A DNA stretch of 64,000 nt from RCIO01 sp035555795 (GCA_035555795.1 DATMGE010000045.1:20008-84007), one strand, 5' to 3'. Shown: positions 50,486-59,390, counted from the stretch's first letter. Numbers and translations are program-made. Notes: a model not told the origin generated them from the letters alone.

Positions 50486-51397
50486 ATGATCACGGTGATC
50501 GGTTCGATCAATCTCGACCTTGTGGCGAATGTCGAGCGCCTGCCGGGGCCCGGCGAGACCGTGCCCGGCACGGCTTTCGTCACCTCGCCGGGCGGGAAGG
50601 GCGCGAACCAGGCGCTTGCGGCGCGCAGGGCGGGTGCGATGGTTCGCATGATCGGCGCGGTGGGCGATGACGATTTCGCCCGCGCCGCGCTCGACCTGCT
50701 CAAGCGCGGCGGGGTCGATCTCGACGGCGTGCGGCGCGCATCCGCGCCGACCGGCACGGCTTTGATCCTCGTGGCGGCTTCGGGGGAAAACATGATCGCC
50801 GTGGTGCCCGGCGCAAACGATGCCGTGGGGCCCGAGCGCGCAGAAGAAGCCGATATGGATCAAGACGATATCGTGCTTCTCCAGCACGAAATTCCGCTCA
50901 CCACAGTGGAGGCCGCGCTGGATGCGGCTTCGCGCGCCGGCGCGGTCGCCATCCTCAATACCGCGCCTTTCCGCGCGGAAGCCGCCCCTTTTCTCGCCAA
51001 GGCCGGCCTGGTCGTGGCCAACGAGACCGAATTCGACCTTTACGCGCAAGCGCTCGGCCTCGCCGGCGAAGATCGGGAAGCGCGGATGCGGGAATTCTCG
51101 GCGCAGACCGGCCGCACGCTCATCGTCACGCTGGGCGGCGAGGGCGTGCTGGCTGCGGAAGGCGGGGACCTGTTCCACACGCCCGCGACGCCGATCACCC
51201 CGGTGGACACGGTGGGTGCGGGCGACACGTTCTGCGGCTATCTGGCCGCCGGCCTCGATGCCGGCCTGCCGCTGCGGACGGCGATCGCGCGGGCGGCGCG
51301 GGCCGCCTCGCTCGCCTGCCTCAAGCCGGGCGCGCAGCCGTCCATCCCGACCTCCGAGGAGGTCGACGCGTTTAAAGCCGGCCGATCCGCTCCGTGA
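50486..51397 (+). CDS. rbsK: Ribokinase
   Basis: A 303-residue PfkB-family sugar kinase. ITVIGSINLDLVANVERLPGPGETV, SPGGKGANQALAARRAG and DTVGAGDTFCGYLAAGL are the ribokinase signatures; DTVGAGD contains the catalytic Asp. It phosphorylates D-ribose. It converges with a nucleoside hydrolase gene (26-base tail overlap), whose product releases ribose, so the pair forms a ribose-salvage set even though on opposite strands. Confidence 0.93.
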   Translation: MITVIGSINLDLVANVERLPGPGETVPGTAFVTSPGGKGANQALAARRAGAMVRMIGAVGDDDFARAALDLLKRGGVDLDGVRRASAPTGTALILVAASGENMIAVVPGANDAVGPERAEEADMDQDDIVLLQHEIPLTTVEAALDAASRAGAVAILNTAPFRAEAAPFLAKAGLVVANETEFDLYAQALGLAGEDREARMREFSAQTGRTLIVTLGGEGVLAAEGGDLFHTPATPITPVDTVGAGDTFCGYLAAGLDAGLPLRTAIARAARAASLACLKPGAQPSIPTSEEVDAFKAGRSAP

Positions 51398-52307
51398 GCA
51401 AGGCGAAGAAGCGGTCGGCGTCGATGTCGCGCACCACATGGGCGTTTTTCGGCCGGTCCGTCACGCTCCACCAGTCGATCACGGTCATGCCCATGGTCAG
51501 TTCCGAGCCCGTCTCGATGCTGACATTGACCTTGCGCCCCTTGAACATTCCCGGCTCCAGCAGCCAGGCGATGACGCAGGGATCGTGCAGCGGGCCGCCA
51601 TCGGTGCCGTATTTCTCCTCGTCATAGCGCTCGAAGAAGTCGAGAAGCTCGGCGGTGGCGATGCCGGCCGGCGTGCCGAGCGCGCGGAACCGCTCCACCC
51701 TTTCGCGCGTCGTCAGCGCCCTGTGGGTGACGTCGAGCGGCATCATGGTGATCGGGACGCCCGAATCGAACACCACGACGGCGGCATGCGGATCGACATG
51801 GATGTTGAACTCCGCCGCCGGCGTGACGTTGCCACCCTCGAAGAAGCCGCCGCCCATCAGCACGATCTCATCGATACGCGCGGCGATGCGCGGCTCGCGG
51901 ATGAGCGCCAGCGCGATATTGGTCAGCGGCCCCAGCACGCAGAGCGTGATCGTGCCCGGCGGCTCGCGCATCAGGGTCTCGACGAGGAAATCCACCGCAT
52001 GGACGCCTTGCAACGGCATTTTTGGGTCCGGCAGGTCGGGGCCATCGAGGCCGCTGCGGCCATGGACGTGCTCGGCGGTGACCAGCGGGCGCAGCAGCGG
52101 CCGCCCGGCGCCGGCGAAGACGGGAATATCCGGCCGCCCGGCAAGCTCGCAGATCTTGCGGGCGTTGAGCTGCGTCAGCACCAGCGGCACATTGCCCGCG
52201 ACGGCCGTGACCGCCATCACCTCCAGCTCCGGACTGCCAAGCGCCAGCAGGACCGCGACGGCGTCGTCCTGCCCCGGATCGGTGTCGATGATGATCTTTC
52301 GCGCCAT
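51372..52307 (-). CDS. Nucleoside hydrolase
   Basis: A 311-residue calcium-dependent N-ribosyl hydrolase. DTDPGQDD (residues 8-15) is the metal-binding motif; LVLTQLNARKICELAG, ITLCVLGPLTNIALAL, VLMGGGFFEGGN and AAEFNIHVDPHAA complete the family set. It splits nucleosides into base and ribose. It diverges from the hsp20 gene, with 104 bases between. Confidence 0.94.
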   Translation of the reverse strand: MARKIIIDTDPGQDDAVAVLLALGSPELEVMAVTAVAGNVPLVLTQLNARKICELAGRPDIPVFAGAGRPLLRPLVTAEHVHGRSGLDGPDLPDPKMPLQGVHAVDFLVETLMREPPGTITLCVLGPLTNIALALIREPRIAARIDEIVLMGGGFFEGGNVTPAAEFNIHVDPHAAVVVFDSGVPITMMPLDVTHRALTTRERVERFRALGTPAGIATAELLDFFERYDEEKYGTDGGPLHDPCVIAWLLEPGMFKGRKVNVSIETGSELTMGMTVIDWWSVTDRPKNAHVVRDIDADRFFALLTERIGRL

Positions 52308-52318
52308 GTTGCACTGCC

Positions 52319-52347
52319 CTTGAACTGACCGTCGCGGCGGACCATAT
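52319..52347 (+). promoter_or_regulatory. Candidate heat-shock (sigma-32) promoter of hsp20
   Basis: A -35-like cttgaa (52319-52324) and a -10-like ccatat (52342-52347) separated by 17 bases. This resembles RpoH promoters (CTTGAA with CCCATNT type -10). Transcription would start near 52355, giving a leader of about 57 bases that contains the ROSE-like hairpin. Confidence 0.5.
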
Positions 52348-52360
52348 CAGGGGCAAGGCT

Positions 52361-52411
52361 GGGAATGCCATCGGGTTCCCCGCTTTCAGGTCGCTCTTCG
52401 AGGACATGTAA
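52361..52411 (+). promoter_or_regulatory. ROSE-like RNA thermometer in the hsp20 leader
   Basis: The Shine-Dalgarno aggac/gagga (52400-52404), 7 bases before the ATG, is paired with the 5' strand gtcgctc (52390-52396) in a short hairpin with a bulged G at 52393, the arrangement known from ROSE elements in rhizobial small heat-shock genes. A further hairpin, gggaa (52361-52365) with ttccc (52376-52380), lies upstream. Heat would open the hairpin and free the ribosome-binding site. Assigned from structure and context. Confidence 0.6.
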
Positions 52412-52837
52412 ATGACGCGTATGACTGCCTTTTCGAGCCCTCTCCTGCTCGGTTTCGACACGATGGAGAAGACGCTCGAGCGTGTTGCCAAGTCGGCAGA
52501 CGGCTATCCGCCCTACAATATCGAGCGTATCCGCTCTTCCGACGGCGGCGTCGAAAAGCTGCGAATCACCCTGGCGGTGGCCGGGTTTTCCGACAGCGAG
52601 CTCGACGTGACGACCGAGGAAAACCAGCTCATCATCCGTGGCCGCCAGGTCGAGGAAACCGAGCGCGAATTCCTGCATCGCGGCATTGCCGCGCGCCAGT
52701 TCCAGCGCACCTTCGTGCTGGCTGACGGGATGCGCGTCGTCGGGGCCGAACTGCGCAACGGATTGCTGTCGATCGACCTCGACCGCCCGCAACCCGAACG
52801 GTTGGTACGAAAAATCAACATTTCGCTGAAAGACTGA
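52412..52837 (+). CDS. Hsp20 family small heat-shock protein
   Basis: A 141-residue IbpA-type small heat-shock protein. The N-terminus MTRMTAFSSPLLLGFDTMEKTLERVAK is the usual class A form in rhizobia; the alpha-crystallin domain spans about 35-125 (YNIERIRSSDG, LRITLAVAGFSDSELDV, FLHRGIAARQFQRTF). It holds unfolding proteins during heat stress. The second Met (52421) is an alternative start. Expression is probably controlled by the ROSE-like leader. A DUF1150 gene follows 74 bases later. Confidence 0.95.
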   Translation: MTRMTAFSSPLLLGFDTMEKTLERVAKSADGYPPYNIERIRSSDGGVEKLRITLAVAGFSDSELDVTTEENQLIIRGRQVEETEREFLHRGIAARQFQRTFVLADGMRVVGAELRNGLLSIDLDRPQPERLVRKINISLKD

Positions 52838-52911
52838 AAGCGGACGCGACGCGTCCACGGCTCTGAAGCGGGTCACGGCAATGTTGCAGGCCCGCCTGAT
52901 AGGAGGCTGAC

Positions 52912-53160
52912 ATGACCGAGAACCACACCATCACCAAGGACGAACTGGCTCATCTGGGCGAAGGCGTCGTCGCCTATGTCCGGGAATTCGACAGCGAGGA
53001 CCTGAAGCAGCGCTTTCCCAATGCGCCCGAGATGGAGCCGGGAACGAAGCTGTGGGCGCTCTTCGCCGCCAACGGCCAGCCGATCCTGCTCGCCGACCAG
53101 CGCGCCAGCGCGGTTGCCGGCGCAATGCAGAACGACCTGACGACCGTCAGCCTGCACTGA
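52912..53160 (+). CDS. DUF1150 family protein
   Basis: An 82-residue protein with LAHLGEGVVAYVREFDSEDLKQRFP and KLWALFAANGQPILLADQRASAVAGA, the DUF1150 family found next to small heat-shock genes in alphaproteobacteria. Function unknown. An aggaggc ribosome-binding site precedes the ATG. It is followed by a large hairpin. Confidence 0.88.
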   Translation: MTENHTITKDELAHLGEGVVAYVREFDSEDLKQRFPNAPEMEPGTKLWALFAANGQPILLADQRASAVAGAMQNDLTTVSLH

Positions 53161-53174
53161 AGCTGACGACACGG

Positions 53175-53206
53175 ACGCTCCGGTGCGCGGCGCCGCGCTG
53201 GAGCGT
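53175..53206. terminator. Strong hairpin between DUF1150 and ptsN
   Basis: Outer stem acgctcc (53175-53181) with ggagcgt (53200-53206) and an inner palindrome gcgcggcgccgcgc (53185-53198). It fills the gap between the two convergent genes. A bidirectional terminator is likely despite a very short T-run. Confidence 0.5.
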
Positions 53207-53671
53207 TCAGGCCGCGTGCGTCGCGGGCGTTGTCGAGAGGAACGTATAGATCGCGTTCGCGTCTTCCGAGCCGCGAATCTTGGAAACGGTGTCTCCGTCG
53301 CGCAGGACGCGCGCGATCCGCGACAGCGCCTTGAGATGGTCGGCGCCGGCGCTCTCGGGCGCCAGAAGCAGGAAGACGAGATCGACCGGCTCGTCATCGA
53401 GCGCCTCGAAATCGACCGCATGGTCGAGACGGGCGAAGACCCCGGTGATCTTCTGGACCCCCGGCAGCTTGCCGTGTGGGATCGCGATGCCGTTGCCCAC
53501 CCCGGTGGAGCCCAGCCGCTCCCGCTGCAGAATGGTGTCGAACACCTCGCGTTCGGGCAGGCCGGTGATTTCGGCCGCCTTCTCGGCAAGGAGTTGGAGC
53601 AACTGCTTTTTCGAGTTCGCCTTCAAGGACGGCATGACTGCCGAAACCTCGATGAGATCACTCAAATCCAT
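53207..53671 (-). CDS. ptsN: Nitrogen-regulatory PTS EIIA-like protein PtsN
   Basis: A 154-residue EIIA(Ntr). The phosphorylated histidine lies in IAIPHGKLPG; EREVFDTILQRERLGSTGVGNG and RLDHAVDFEALDDEPVDLVFLLLAPE are typical. It belongs to the PEP-dependent nitrogen phosphorelay (PtsP-NPr-PtsN), which controls potassium uptake and other processes. Gene order rpoN-hpf-ptsN is widely conserved. It lies 66 bases after hpf. Confidence 0.95.
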   Translation of the reverse strand: MDLSDLIEVSAVMPSLKANSKKQLLQLLAEKAAEITGLPEREVFDTILQRERLGSTGVGNGIAIPHGKLPGVQKITGVFARLDHAVDFEALDDEPVDLVFLLLAPESAGADHLKALSRIARVLRDGDTVSKIRGSEDANAIYTFLSTTPATHAA

Positions 53672-53737
53672 CGACCTGCTTCCCTGTTCCGCCCGTTATG
53701 GCGCGCACGAAATCGCGCCCGGCGCCCCGCCGTGCTG

Positions 53738-54310
53738 TCAGCCGGCGTTCGCCGACGTGTCGATCCAGCCGATGTTCCCGTCGGCGCGGCGATAGACGAT
53801 GTTGACCTGATCGTTGCCGGCATTGCGAAACACGAAAACCGGATTGTCCTTGGTGTCGAGCTCCATCACGGCAGCCGCGACCGACATTGTATTGAGCTTC
53901 AATGTCGATTCGGCGACGATCGCAGGCGCATGGTCTTCCGCGACTTCCTCGTCCTCGTCGGCCACCGGGGCGACGACGCGATAGGCGAGGTCGATGGGCT
54001 CGCCCTGCCCGTTGCCATTGTATGATTTGAGCTTGCGCTTGTAGCGCCGCAGCCGCTTTTCCACCCGCTCGGCGGCGGCGTCGAAGGCGAGTTGCGGGTC
54101 CTGTGCCTGGCCCGCCGCCTGAAGCGCGATGCCGGTGTCGAGACGCACCATGCAATCGGCCATGTAGCGGGAGCCGGCGCGCTCGACCGTCACATGGCCC
54201 GAGAAGCCGCCGTCGAAATACTTGTCGACAGCCTCGCCGATACGATCGGAGATGCGCACGCGAAATGCGTCGCCGATGTCCATATGCTTGCCCGAAATGC
54301 GCAGATTCAT
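53738..54310 (-). CDS. hpf: Ribosome hibernation promoting factor, long form
   Basis: A 190-residue long HPF. Residues 1-110 are the ribosome-binding domain (MNLRISGKHMDIGDAFRVRI, ERVEKRLRRYKRKLKSY), a linker follows, and about 130-185 the dimerisation domain (MSVAAAVMELDTKDNPVFVFRNAG, NIVYRRADGNIGWID). Long HPF makes 100S ribosomes in stationary phase. The 212-base region upstream probably holds its promoter and the rpoN terminator, with a hairpin formed by tacccc (54441) and tggggg (54456). Confidence 0.94.
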   Translation of the reverse strand: MNLRISGKHMDIGDAFRVRISDRIGEAVDKYFDGGFSGHVTVERAGSRYMADCMVRLDTGIALQAAGQAQDPQLAFDAAAERVEKRLRRYKRKLKSYNGNGQGEPIDLAYRVVAPVADEDEEVAEDHAPAIVAESTLKLNTMSVAAAVMELDTKDNPVFVFRNAGNDQVNIVYRRADGNIGWIDTSANAG

Positions 54311-54522
54311 ATCTTTGCCGACCTTCCTGTTAAGGCTTCCGGTAATGCGAGTTTATACCCACGGCTTGCAGGTACAAGGTTCTCGGGACGCATTTCCGGA
54401 CCGTTCCGCCAGCATCCGGGGTACGGCCCTACCGGGCCTCGATACCCCTTCTCTATGGGGGCGGGCTTCTAGTCAGTTCCCCCATGCTTGTCAATTAAGG
54501 CGCCGAACCGGCCCGACCAGCC

Positions 54523-56007
54523 TCAGCGCCCGGCTTCCGCGAGCGCACGCTTTTCGCGGCGGCGCTGCACGGAGGAGGGGATGTTCATTCCCTCACGATA
54601 TTTGGCGACTGTGCGGCGGGCGATGTCGACGCCCTCCTTCTTGAGGATATCCACAATCGCATCGTCGGAGAGGATGTCCTCAGGCTGTTCCCCGGCGATC
54701 AGCTCGCGGATCTGGTCGCGCACCGACTCGGCCGAATGCGCGTCGCCGCCATCGGCGGCGGCGATCGACGCGGTGAAGAAGAAACGCAGTTCGAACACGC
54801 CGCGCGGCGTCATCATGAACTTGTTGGCCGTGACGCGGCTGACGGTGGATTCATGCATGCCGATGGCGTCGGCCACCATGCGCAGATTGAGCGGACGCAG
54901 GTGACGGATGCCGTGGAGCAGGAAGGCATCCTGCTGCCTGACGATCTCGGAGGCCACTTTCATGATCGTCCTGGCGCGCTGGTCGAGGCTGCGCGTCAGC
55001 CAGTTTGCGCTCTGGAGGCAATCGGCCATGAACTGCCGCTCCTCCGGCGCCATCGCGTGGCGGGAGACCTCGGCATAATAGGTCTGGTGCACAAGCACGC
55101 GCGGCAGCGTGTCGGGATTGAGCTCGACGGCCCAGCTGCCGTCGCTGGCAGCCTTGACGACGACCTCCGGAACTACCGGATCGGCCACGCCGCCAGCAAA
55201 GGCCAGGCCCGGCTTCGGGTCGAGATTGCGGATCTCGGCCAGCATGTCGAGCAGGTCTTCCTCGTCGACGCCGCAAATGCGGCGCAGGCTGGCGAAATCG
55301 CGCCGCGCCAGAAGGTCGAGCCGGCCGAGCAGCGCGCGCATGGCCGGATCGAGCCGGTCGCGCGCGGCGAGCTGAAGGGACAGGCATTCGGCAAGGCCGC
55401 GCGCGAAGATACCCACGGGCTCGAAGCCTTGGCAGGTCCGGAGCACGTCCTCGACCTGCGGCGGCCTGACGCCCAGCTGGCCGGCGAGTTCCGCGGGATC
55501 GCCATCGAGATAACCGGTCTCGTCCAGCATGTCGGCGAGTTCGCGCGCAATATGTCGGTCGACCGGGTCGGCGAAGGCCAGCGCGACCTGCTGGTCGACA
55601 TGCGCCCGCAGGCTGACGGCGGCTCCCGCCAGATCGTCCATGTCGAAGCCGTCGCCTGCCGGCGAACCGGCCGGCAGCGACTTCCATTGCATGGCAAGGT
55701 CGGGCGCCACGCGCTCGCGCATGCCCGGATCGTCGGGAAAGACGTTTTCCAGCGAGGTATCGAGGCGGCTGGCCATGGCGCCGGCGCTCCACTCGGCATC
55801 CTCCGCGCTCCAGTCCGCCTGGGCGACCTCCGGCTCGCTGGGCGTGGCCTCGACGCGTTCGAGAAGCGGATTGCGCTCCACTTCCTCGTCGATGAAGCGA
55901 TCGAGCTCGACATGGGTGAGTTGCAGCAGGCGGATCGACTGCATGAGCTGCGGCGTCATCACCAGCGACTGCGATTGCCGCAGCTGAAGCCTGGCCGAAA
56001 GCCCCAT
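54523..56007 (-). CDS. rpoN: RNA polymerase sigma-54 factor
   Basis: A 494-residue sigma-54. Region I is Gln/Leu-rich (ARLQLRQSQSLVMTPQLMQSI); the core-binding domain follows; the helix-turn-helix is LRMVADAIGMHESTVSRVTANK and the RpoN box ARRTVAKYRE. It directs transcription of nitrogen and many other genes with activator ATPases. The start at 56007 begins MGLSARLQLRQ; a longer frame to 56049 is unlikely. It lies 118 bases from lptB. Confidence 0.96.
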   Translation of the reverse strand: MGLSARLQLRQSQSLVMTPQLMQSIRLLQLTHVELDRFIDEEVERNPLLERVEATPSEPEVAQADWSAEDAEWSAGAMASRLDTSLENVFPDDPGMRERVAPDLAMQWKSLPAGSPAGDGFDMDDLAGAAVSLRAHVDQQVALAFADPVDRHIARELADMLDETGYLDGDPAELAGQLGVRPPQVEDVLRTCQGFEPVGIFARGLAECLSLQLAARDRLDPAMRALLGRLDLLARRDFASLRRICGVDEEDLLDMLAEIRNLDPKPGLAFAGGVADPVVPEVVVKAASDGSWAVELNPDTLPRVLVHQTYYAEVSRHAMAPEERQFMADCLQSANWLTRSLDQRARTIMKVASEIVRQQDAFLLHGIRHLRPLNLRMVADAIGMHESTVSRVTANKFMMTPRGVFELRFFFTASIAAADGGDAHSAESVRDQIRELIAGEQPEDILSDDAIVDILKKEGVDIARRTVAKYREGMNIPSSVQRRREKRALAEAGR

Positions 56008-56125
56008 AGGCCGAAATTCTCCGCTCACGCACGCCGCAGGCCGCGGCAAGTTTACTGCCGATCAGCAAACTGGCCCGGCTCTTGCATGTCAAGGAGATTC
56101 TGGATGCAGCGCCGCCGCGTTGCGC

Positions 56126-56947
56126 CTAGAGGGAGAAGTTTTCGCCCAGATAATGGCGCCGGACATCGGGATTCTGCACGATTTCCGCCGGGGTGCCGTG
56201 GGTCAGCACCTTGCCTGTGTGGATGATATAGGCGCGGTCGATGAGGCCCAGCGTCTCGCGCACATTGTGATCGGTGATGAGCACGCCGATGCCGCGCTTG
56301 GTGAGGTGGCGCACGAGATGCTGGATGTCCGACACGGCGATGGGATCGACGCCGGCAAAGGGCTCGTCGAGCAGCATGAAGGCCGGATCGCTGGCCAGCG
56401 CGCGGGCGATTTCGAGGCGACGGCGCTCGCCGCCCGACAGGGCGATGGAGGGCGACTTGCGCAGATGGGCGATATGGAATTCCTCGAGCAGCGAATCCAG
56501 CTTGCTCTCGCGCTCCTTGCGGTCCTTCACCGCCACTTCCAGCACGGCGCGAATATTGCCCTCGACGGTGAGGCCGCGAAAGATCGACGCTTCCTGCGGC
56601 AGGTAGCCGATGCCCAGACGCGCGCGGCGATACATGGGCATGGTCGTGACGTCGAAACCCTCGATCTCGATGGTGCCCCGGTCAGCGGCAACCAGGCCGG
56701 TGACCATGTAGAAGCAGGTCGTCTTGCCGGCGCCATTCGGTCCCAGCAGGCCGACGGCCTCGCCGGCGCGCACGCCGATCGAGACCCCGGACACCACCTC
56801 GCGCCCCTTATAGCTCTTCGTCAGGCCGCGCGCGACGAGCGTGCCGCGCAGCTTCTCGCGCTCCTCCGGCGTATGCTCGACCGTTTCGGGAAGAGCAGCG
56901 GGGCTGGATTTGCGCCGGCGGGGCATTCGCAACGTGCCGAGCGCCAT
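56126..56947 (-). CDS. lptB: LPS export ABC transporter ATP-binding protein
   Basis: A 273-residue ATPase that drives lipopolysaccharide extraction by LptFG. Walker A GPNGAGKTT, signature LSGGERRR, Walker B MLLDEPFAGVDP and DHNVRETLGLIDRAYIIHTGKV are complete. The N-terminal about 35 residues are basic and precede the family start, as usual in Rhizobiales. The ATG overlaps the lptA stop by 1 base (TGATG). Confidence 0.95.
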   Translation of the reverse strand: MALGTLRMPRRRKSSPAALPETVEHTPEEREKLRGTLVARGLTKSYKGREVVSGVSIGVRAGEAVGLLGPNGAGKTTCFYMVTGLVAADRGTIEIEGFDVTTMPMYRRARLGIGYLPQEASIFRGLTVEGNIRAVLEVAVKDRKERESKLDSLLEEFHIAHLRKSPSIALSGGERRRLEIARALASDPAFMLLDEPFAGVDPIAVSDIQHLVRHLTKRGIGVLITDHNVRETLGLIDRAYIIHTGKVLTHGTPAEIVQNPDVRRHYLGENFSL

Positions 56948-57516
56948 CAATTGCCCGACTTGGGCTGGAGCAGCATGATCACGCGGCCTCCGGTGCCAGC
57001 GCCCTTGCAACTGTCGACCTCGGACTGGCCGCTGCTCATGCGCATGGTGAGCTTGCAGCCCTTGACCACGTTGCCGCCCTCGCTCAGCACGACCTCCTTG
57101 CCGGTCAGGACCATCGTGTCGGACTTCATGTCGAAAAAGCCCTGGTCGCCGGTGGCGACCTGCTCGCCCGACTTGAGATAGACCCGGCCCTCGGCCTCGA
57201 TGCGCTCCACCTCCGTCGCGCCGGCGCCGGTGGCGGCCCCGGTGCCGCCGGCTGCGCCCTGCGGCTGGCCGGTATAGTGCACCGTCATGCGCACGGTGCG
57301 CAGCGTCAGCTTGCCCTGCACGAGTTGCACATTGCCGGTGAACACGGCGAGATTCTCCTTCTCGCGGACCTCCAGCTTGTCGCTGACGATCTCGATCGGC
57401 TCGTTACCCGCCCCCATGATCGGCTGCGGCGACTGCTGCGCCATCGCCGCGGCGGCAGACGCCGCCAGAACCAATATTGCCAGAGCGCCCTTGCGCCACC
57501 CCTCATTGACCGCCAT
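56947..57516 (-). CDS. lptA: LPS transport periplasmic protein LptA
   Basis: A 189-residue OstA-family protein with a signal peptide (about residues 1-26, AAAMA). IEIVSDKLEVREKENLAVFTG, VQGKLTLRTVRMTVHY and ATGDQGFFDMKSDTMVLTG form the beta-jelly-roll that bridges the periplasm. A Gly/Ala/Thr-rich loop (about 86-100) is longer than in enterobacterial LptA. It overlaps the lptC end by 14 bases. Confidence 0.93.
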   Translation of the reverse strand: MAVNEGWRKGALAILVLAASAAAAMAQQSPQPIMGAGNEPIEIVSDKLEVREKENLAVFTGNVQLVQGKLTLRTVRMTVHYTGQPQGAAGGTGAATGAGATEVERIEAEGRVYLKSGEQVATGDQGFFDMKSDTMVLTGKEVVLSEGGNVVKGCKLTMRMSSGQSEVDSCKGAGTGGRVIMLLQPKSGN

Positions 57517-58210
57517 TTGACTCTCCGTTGGAGACCGGGGCCGTCTTCACCTGCCCCGGCCGGATGGAAACCTTCACATTATTCTGGAACAAAAGCCTCG
57601 TCCCGCCATCGAGGATCGAGACGGATTGCGACGTGATGGTCGAGCCGTCCCGCTCGACCTTGACTTCCTCCTTACCGAGGAAATCGCCCGTCGCCATATT
57701 GAGACTGGCGAGACGGAAATCGGCGACGAGACCGTCCGTCGTCTCGACCCGCATGGGGCTCGTCAGCGCCACCACATTCTGCTGGCGATACATGGACCCC
57801 GTCTGCGAACGGATCTCGGCCCACTGGTCGGTTCCCATCGGCACCCGGACGAAAATCTCCTCCAGATCGACCCGGTTGCCATTGGTGATGTCCTGGATCG
57901 CGCGCGCGGCGCTGACCTCGTAGCGGCGATTGAGCGAATTGACGCCCTCGACCTTGGGATTGGCCATGATGAGCTTGCCGCCTTCGATGGTCGAATTCAG
58001 CAGGTCGATGCGGACATCGCCCATGGAGGCGATCACCGACTTGCCGACAAGGCCAAGCGTCATCAGCACAGCAAGCGCCGGCAGCGCAATCTTCAGCCAG
58101 CGGACATTACGGGAGTGGCGCTTTTCCTTGCGGAAGCGCTGCTCGGTTGACGACGACCCGGAAGCCGGGCCCCGATACGTAGCATCGGTCATTTGGATAC
58201 CCGCGCGCAT
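57503..58210 (-). CDS. lptC: LPS export protein LptC
   Basis: A 235-residue bitopic protein. A basic cytoplasmic head precedes one membrane helix (WLKIALPALAVLMTLGLVGK) and a periplasmic jelly-roll with NPKVEGVNSLNRRYEVSAARAIQD and FQNNVKVSI. It receives LPS from LptBFG and passes it to LptA. ATG at 58210 with aaggg 4 bases upstream; ATG 58192 is an alternative. It leads the lptC-lptA-lptB-rpoN order and diverges from sppA. Confidence 0.9.
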   Translation of the reverse strand: MRAGIQMTDATYRGPASGSSSTEQRFRKEKRHSRNVRWLKIALPALAVLMTLGLVGKSVIASMGDVRIDLLNSTIEGGKLIMANPKVEGVNSLNRRYEVSAARAIQDITNGNRVDLEEIFVRVPMGTDQWAEIRSQTGSMYRQQNVVALTSPMRVETTDGLVADFRLASLNMATGDFLGKEEVKVERDGSTITSQSVSILDGGTRLLFQNNVKVSIRPGQVKTAPVSNGESNGGQ

Positions 58211-58409
58211 TGCGCCCTTGCCGGTTGTTGCCCAGGCACAGCCTGCCGATCGTTGCGGTCGGCTCCGCCCGTTCCCACTCTAATATGGTGATTTTGCGGA
58301 GGATGCCAATCGGCCTTCTGCACCGCAACATCGGCTTTCGCGGCTGTCCCCCCTTCATCAGGCCGTCCCGATGCTCTACAAGACGGGCACGCAAGGAGAC
58401 TGAACGGCC

Positions 58410-59390
58410 ATGGCGACACGGGCAGACGATATCATCGACCGCCGGCGTCTGCGGCGAAAGCTGACCTTCTGGCGGATCGTCGCATTGCTGATCGTGGCGG
58501 TCGCGCTCGCCGCGGCGGCCTGGAATTTCTGGGGCGAAGGAACGCGCGGCATCGCGGCGAGCCATGTCGCGCGCATCAAGATCGAAGGCACGATCACCGA
58601 GAACGAGGAACTGCTGGAGCGGCTGGAAAGGGCGCGCAAGGCCGCGTCGGTGAAGGGCGTCATCCTGTCGATCGATTCACCCGGCGGCACCACCGCCGGC
58701 GGCGAGGCCATCTTCGAGGCGGTGCGCAAGCTGGCTGCCGACAAGCCCGTCGTGGCGCAGGTCGGCACGCTGGCCGCGTCGGCGGGCTACATGATCGCCT
58801 CGGCCGCCGACCAGATCGTCGCGCGCCAATCCTCCATCGTCGGCTCGATCGGCGTGCTGTTCCAGTTTCCCGACGTCACCGGCCTGATGGACAAGATCGG
58901 CGTCAAGCTGGAAGGGGTAAAGTCGTCGCCGCTCAAGGCAGAACCGTCGCCTTTCTCGCCCACCACCGACGAGGAGCGCGCCATGATCCGCGCGCTGGTG
59001 ATGGACAGCTACGACTGGTTCGTCGGCCTGGTGGAACAGCGGCGCAGCATGACCCGCGCCGAGGTGCTGGCGCTGGCCGACGGCTCGATCTGGACCGGCC
59101 GGCAGGCGCTCGAGCGGCGGCTGGTCGACCGCCTCGGCGGCGAGGCCGAGGCGCGGGCCTGGCTGGCGGAAAAGGGCGTGGATGCGGCACTGCCGGTGAT
59201 CGAGTGGAAACCACGCAATGACAATGGCTGGCTCTGGGGCGCCTCCGCGCTCAAGGGGCTCGCCGGCGCGCTCGGCCTGCCCGGAGCAGGCGAGCTCCTG
59301 CTGCGCGAACTTGGCGCGGATCGCATCTTTCTTGACGGGCTGGTGTCGGTCTGGCAACCTGCAGGCCAGCCTCGGGCTGAAATTCCATAA
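58410..59390 (+). CDS. sppA: Signal peptide peptidase SppA, short (36K) type
   Basis: A 326-residue membrane serine protease that degrades cleaved signal peptides. One N-terminal helix (about 19-37), then VKGVILSIDSPGGTTAGGEAI, the nucleophile in AASAGYMIAS (S124) and the probable general-base lysine in VKSSPLK (K171). Acts from the periplasmic side. It is followed by ihfB, 48 bases later. Confidence 0.94.
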   Translation: MATRADDIIDRRRLRRKLTFWRIVALLIVAVALAAAAWNFWGEGTRGIAASHVARIKIEGTITENEELLERLERARKAASVKGVILSIDSPGGTTAGGEAIFEAVRKLAADKPVVAQVGTLAASAGYMIASAADQIVARQSSIVGSIGVLFQFPDVTGLMDKIGVKLEGVKSSPLKAEPSPFSPTTDEERAMIRALVMDSYDWFVGLVEQRRSMTRAEVLALADGSIWTGRQALERRLVDRLGGEAEARAWLAEKGVDAALPVIEWKPRNDNGWLWGASALKGLAGALGLPGAGELLLRELGADRIFLDGLVSVWQPAGQPRAEIP

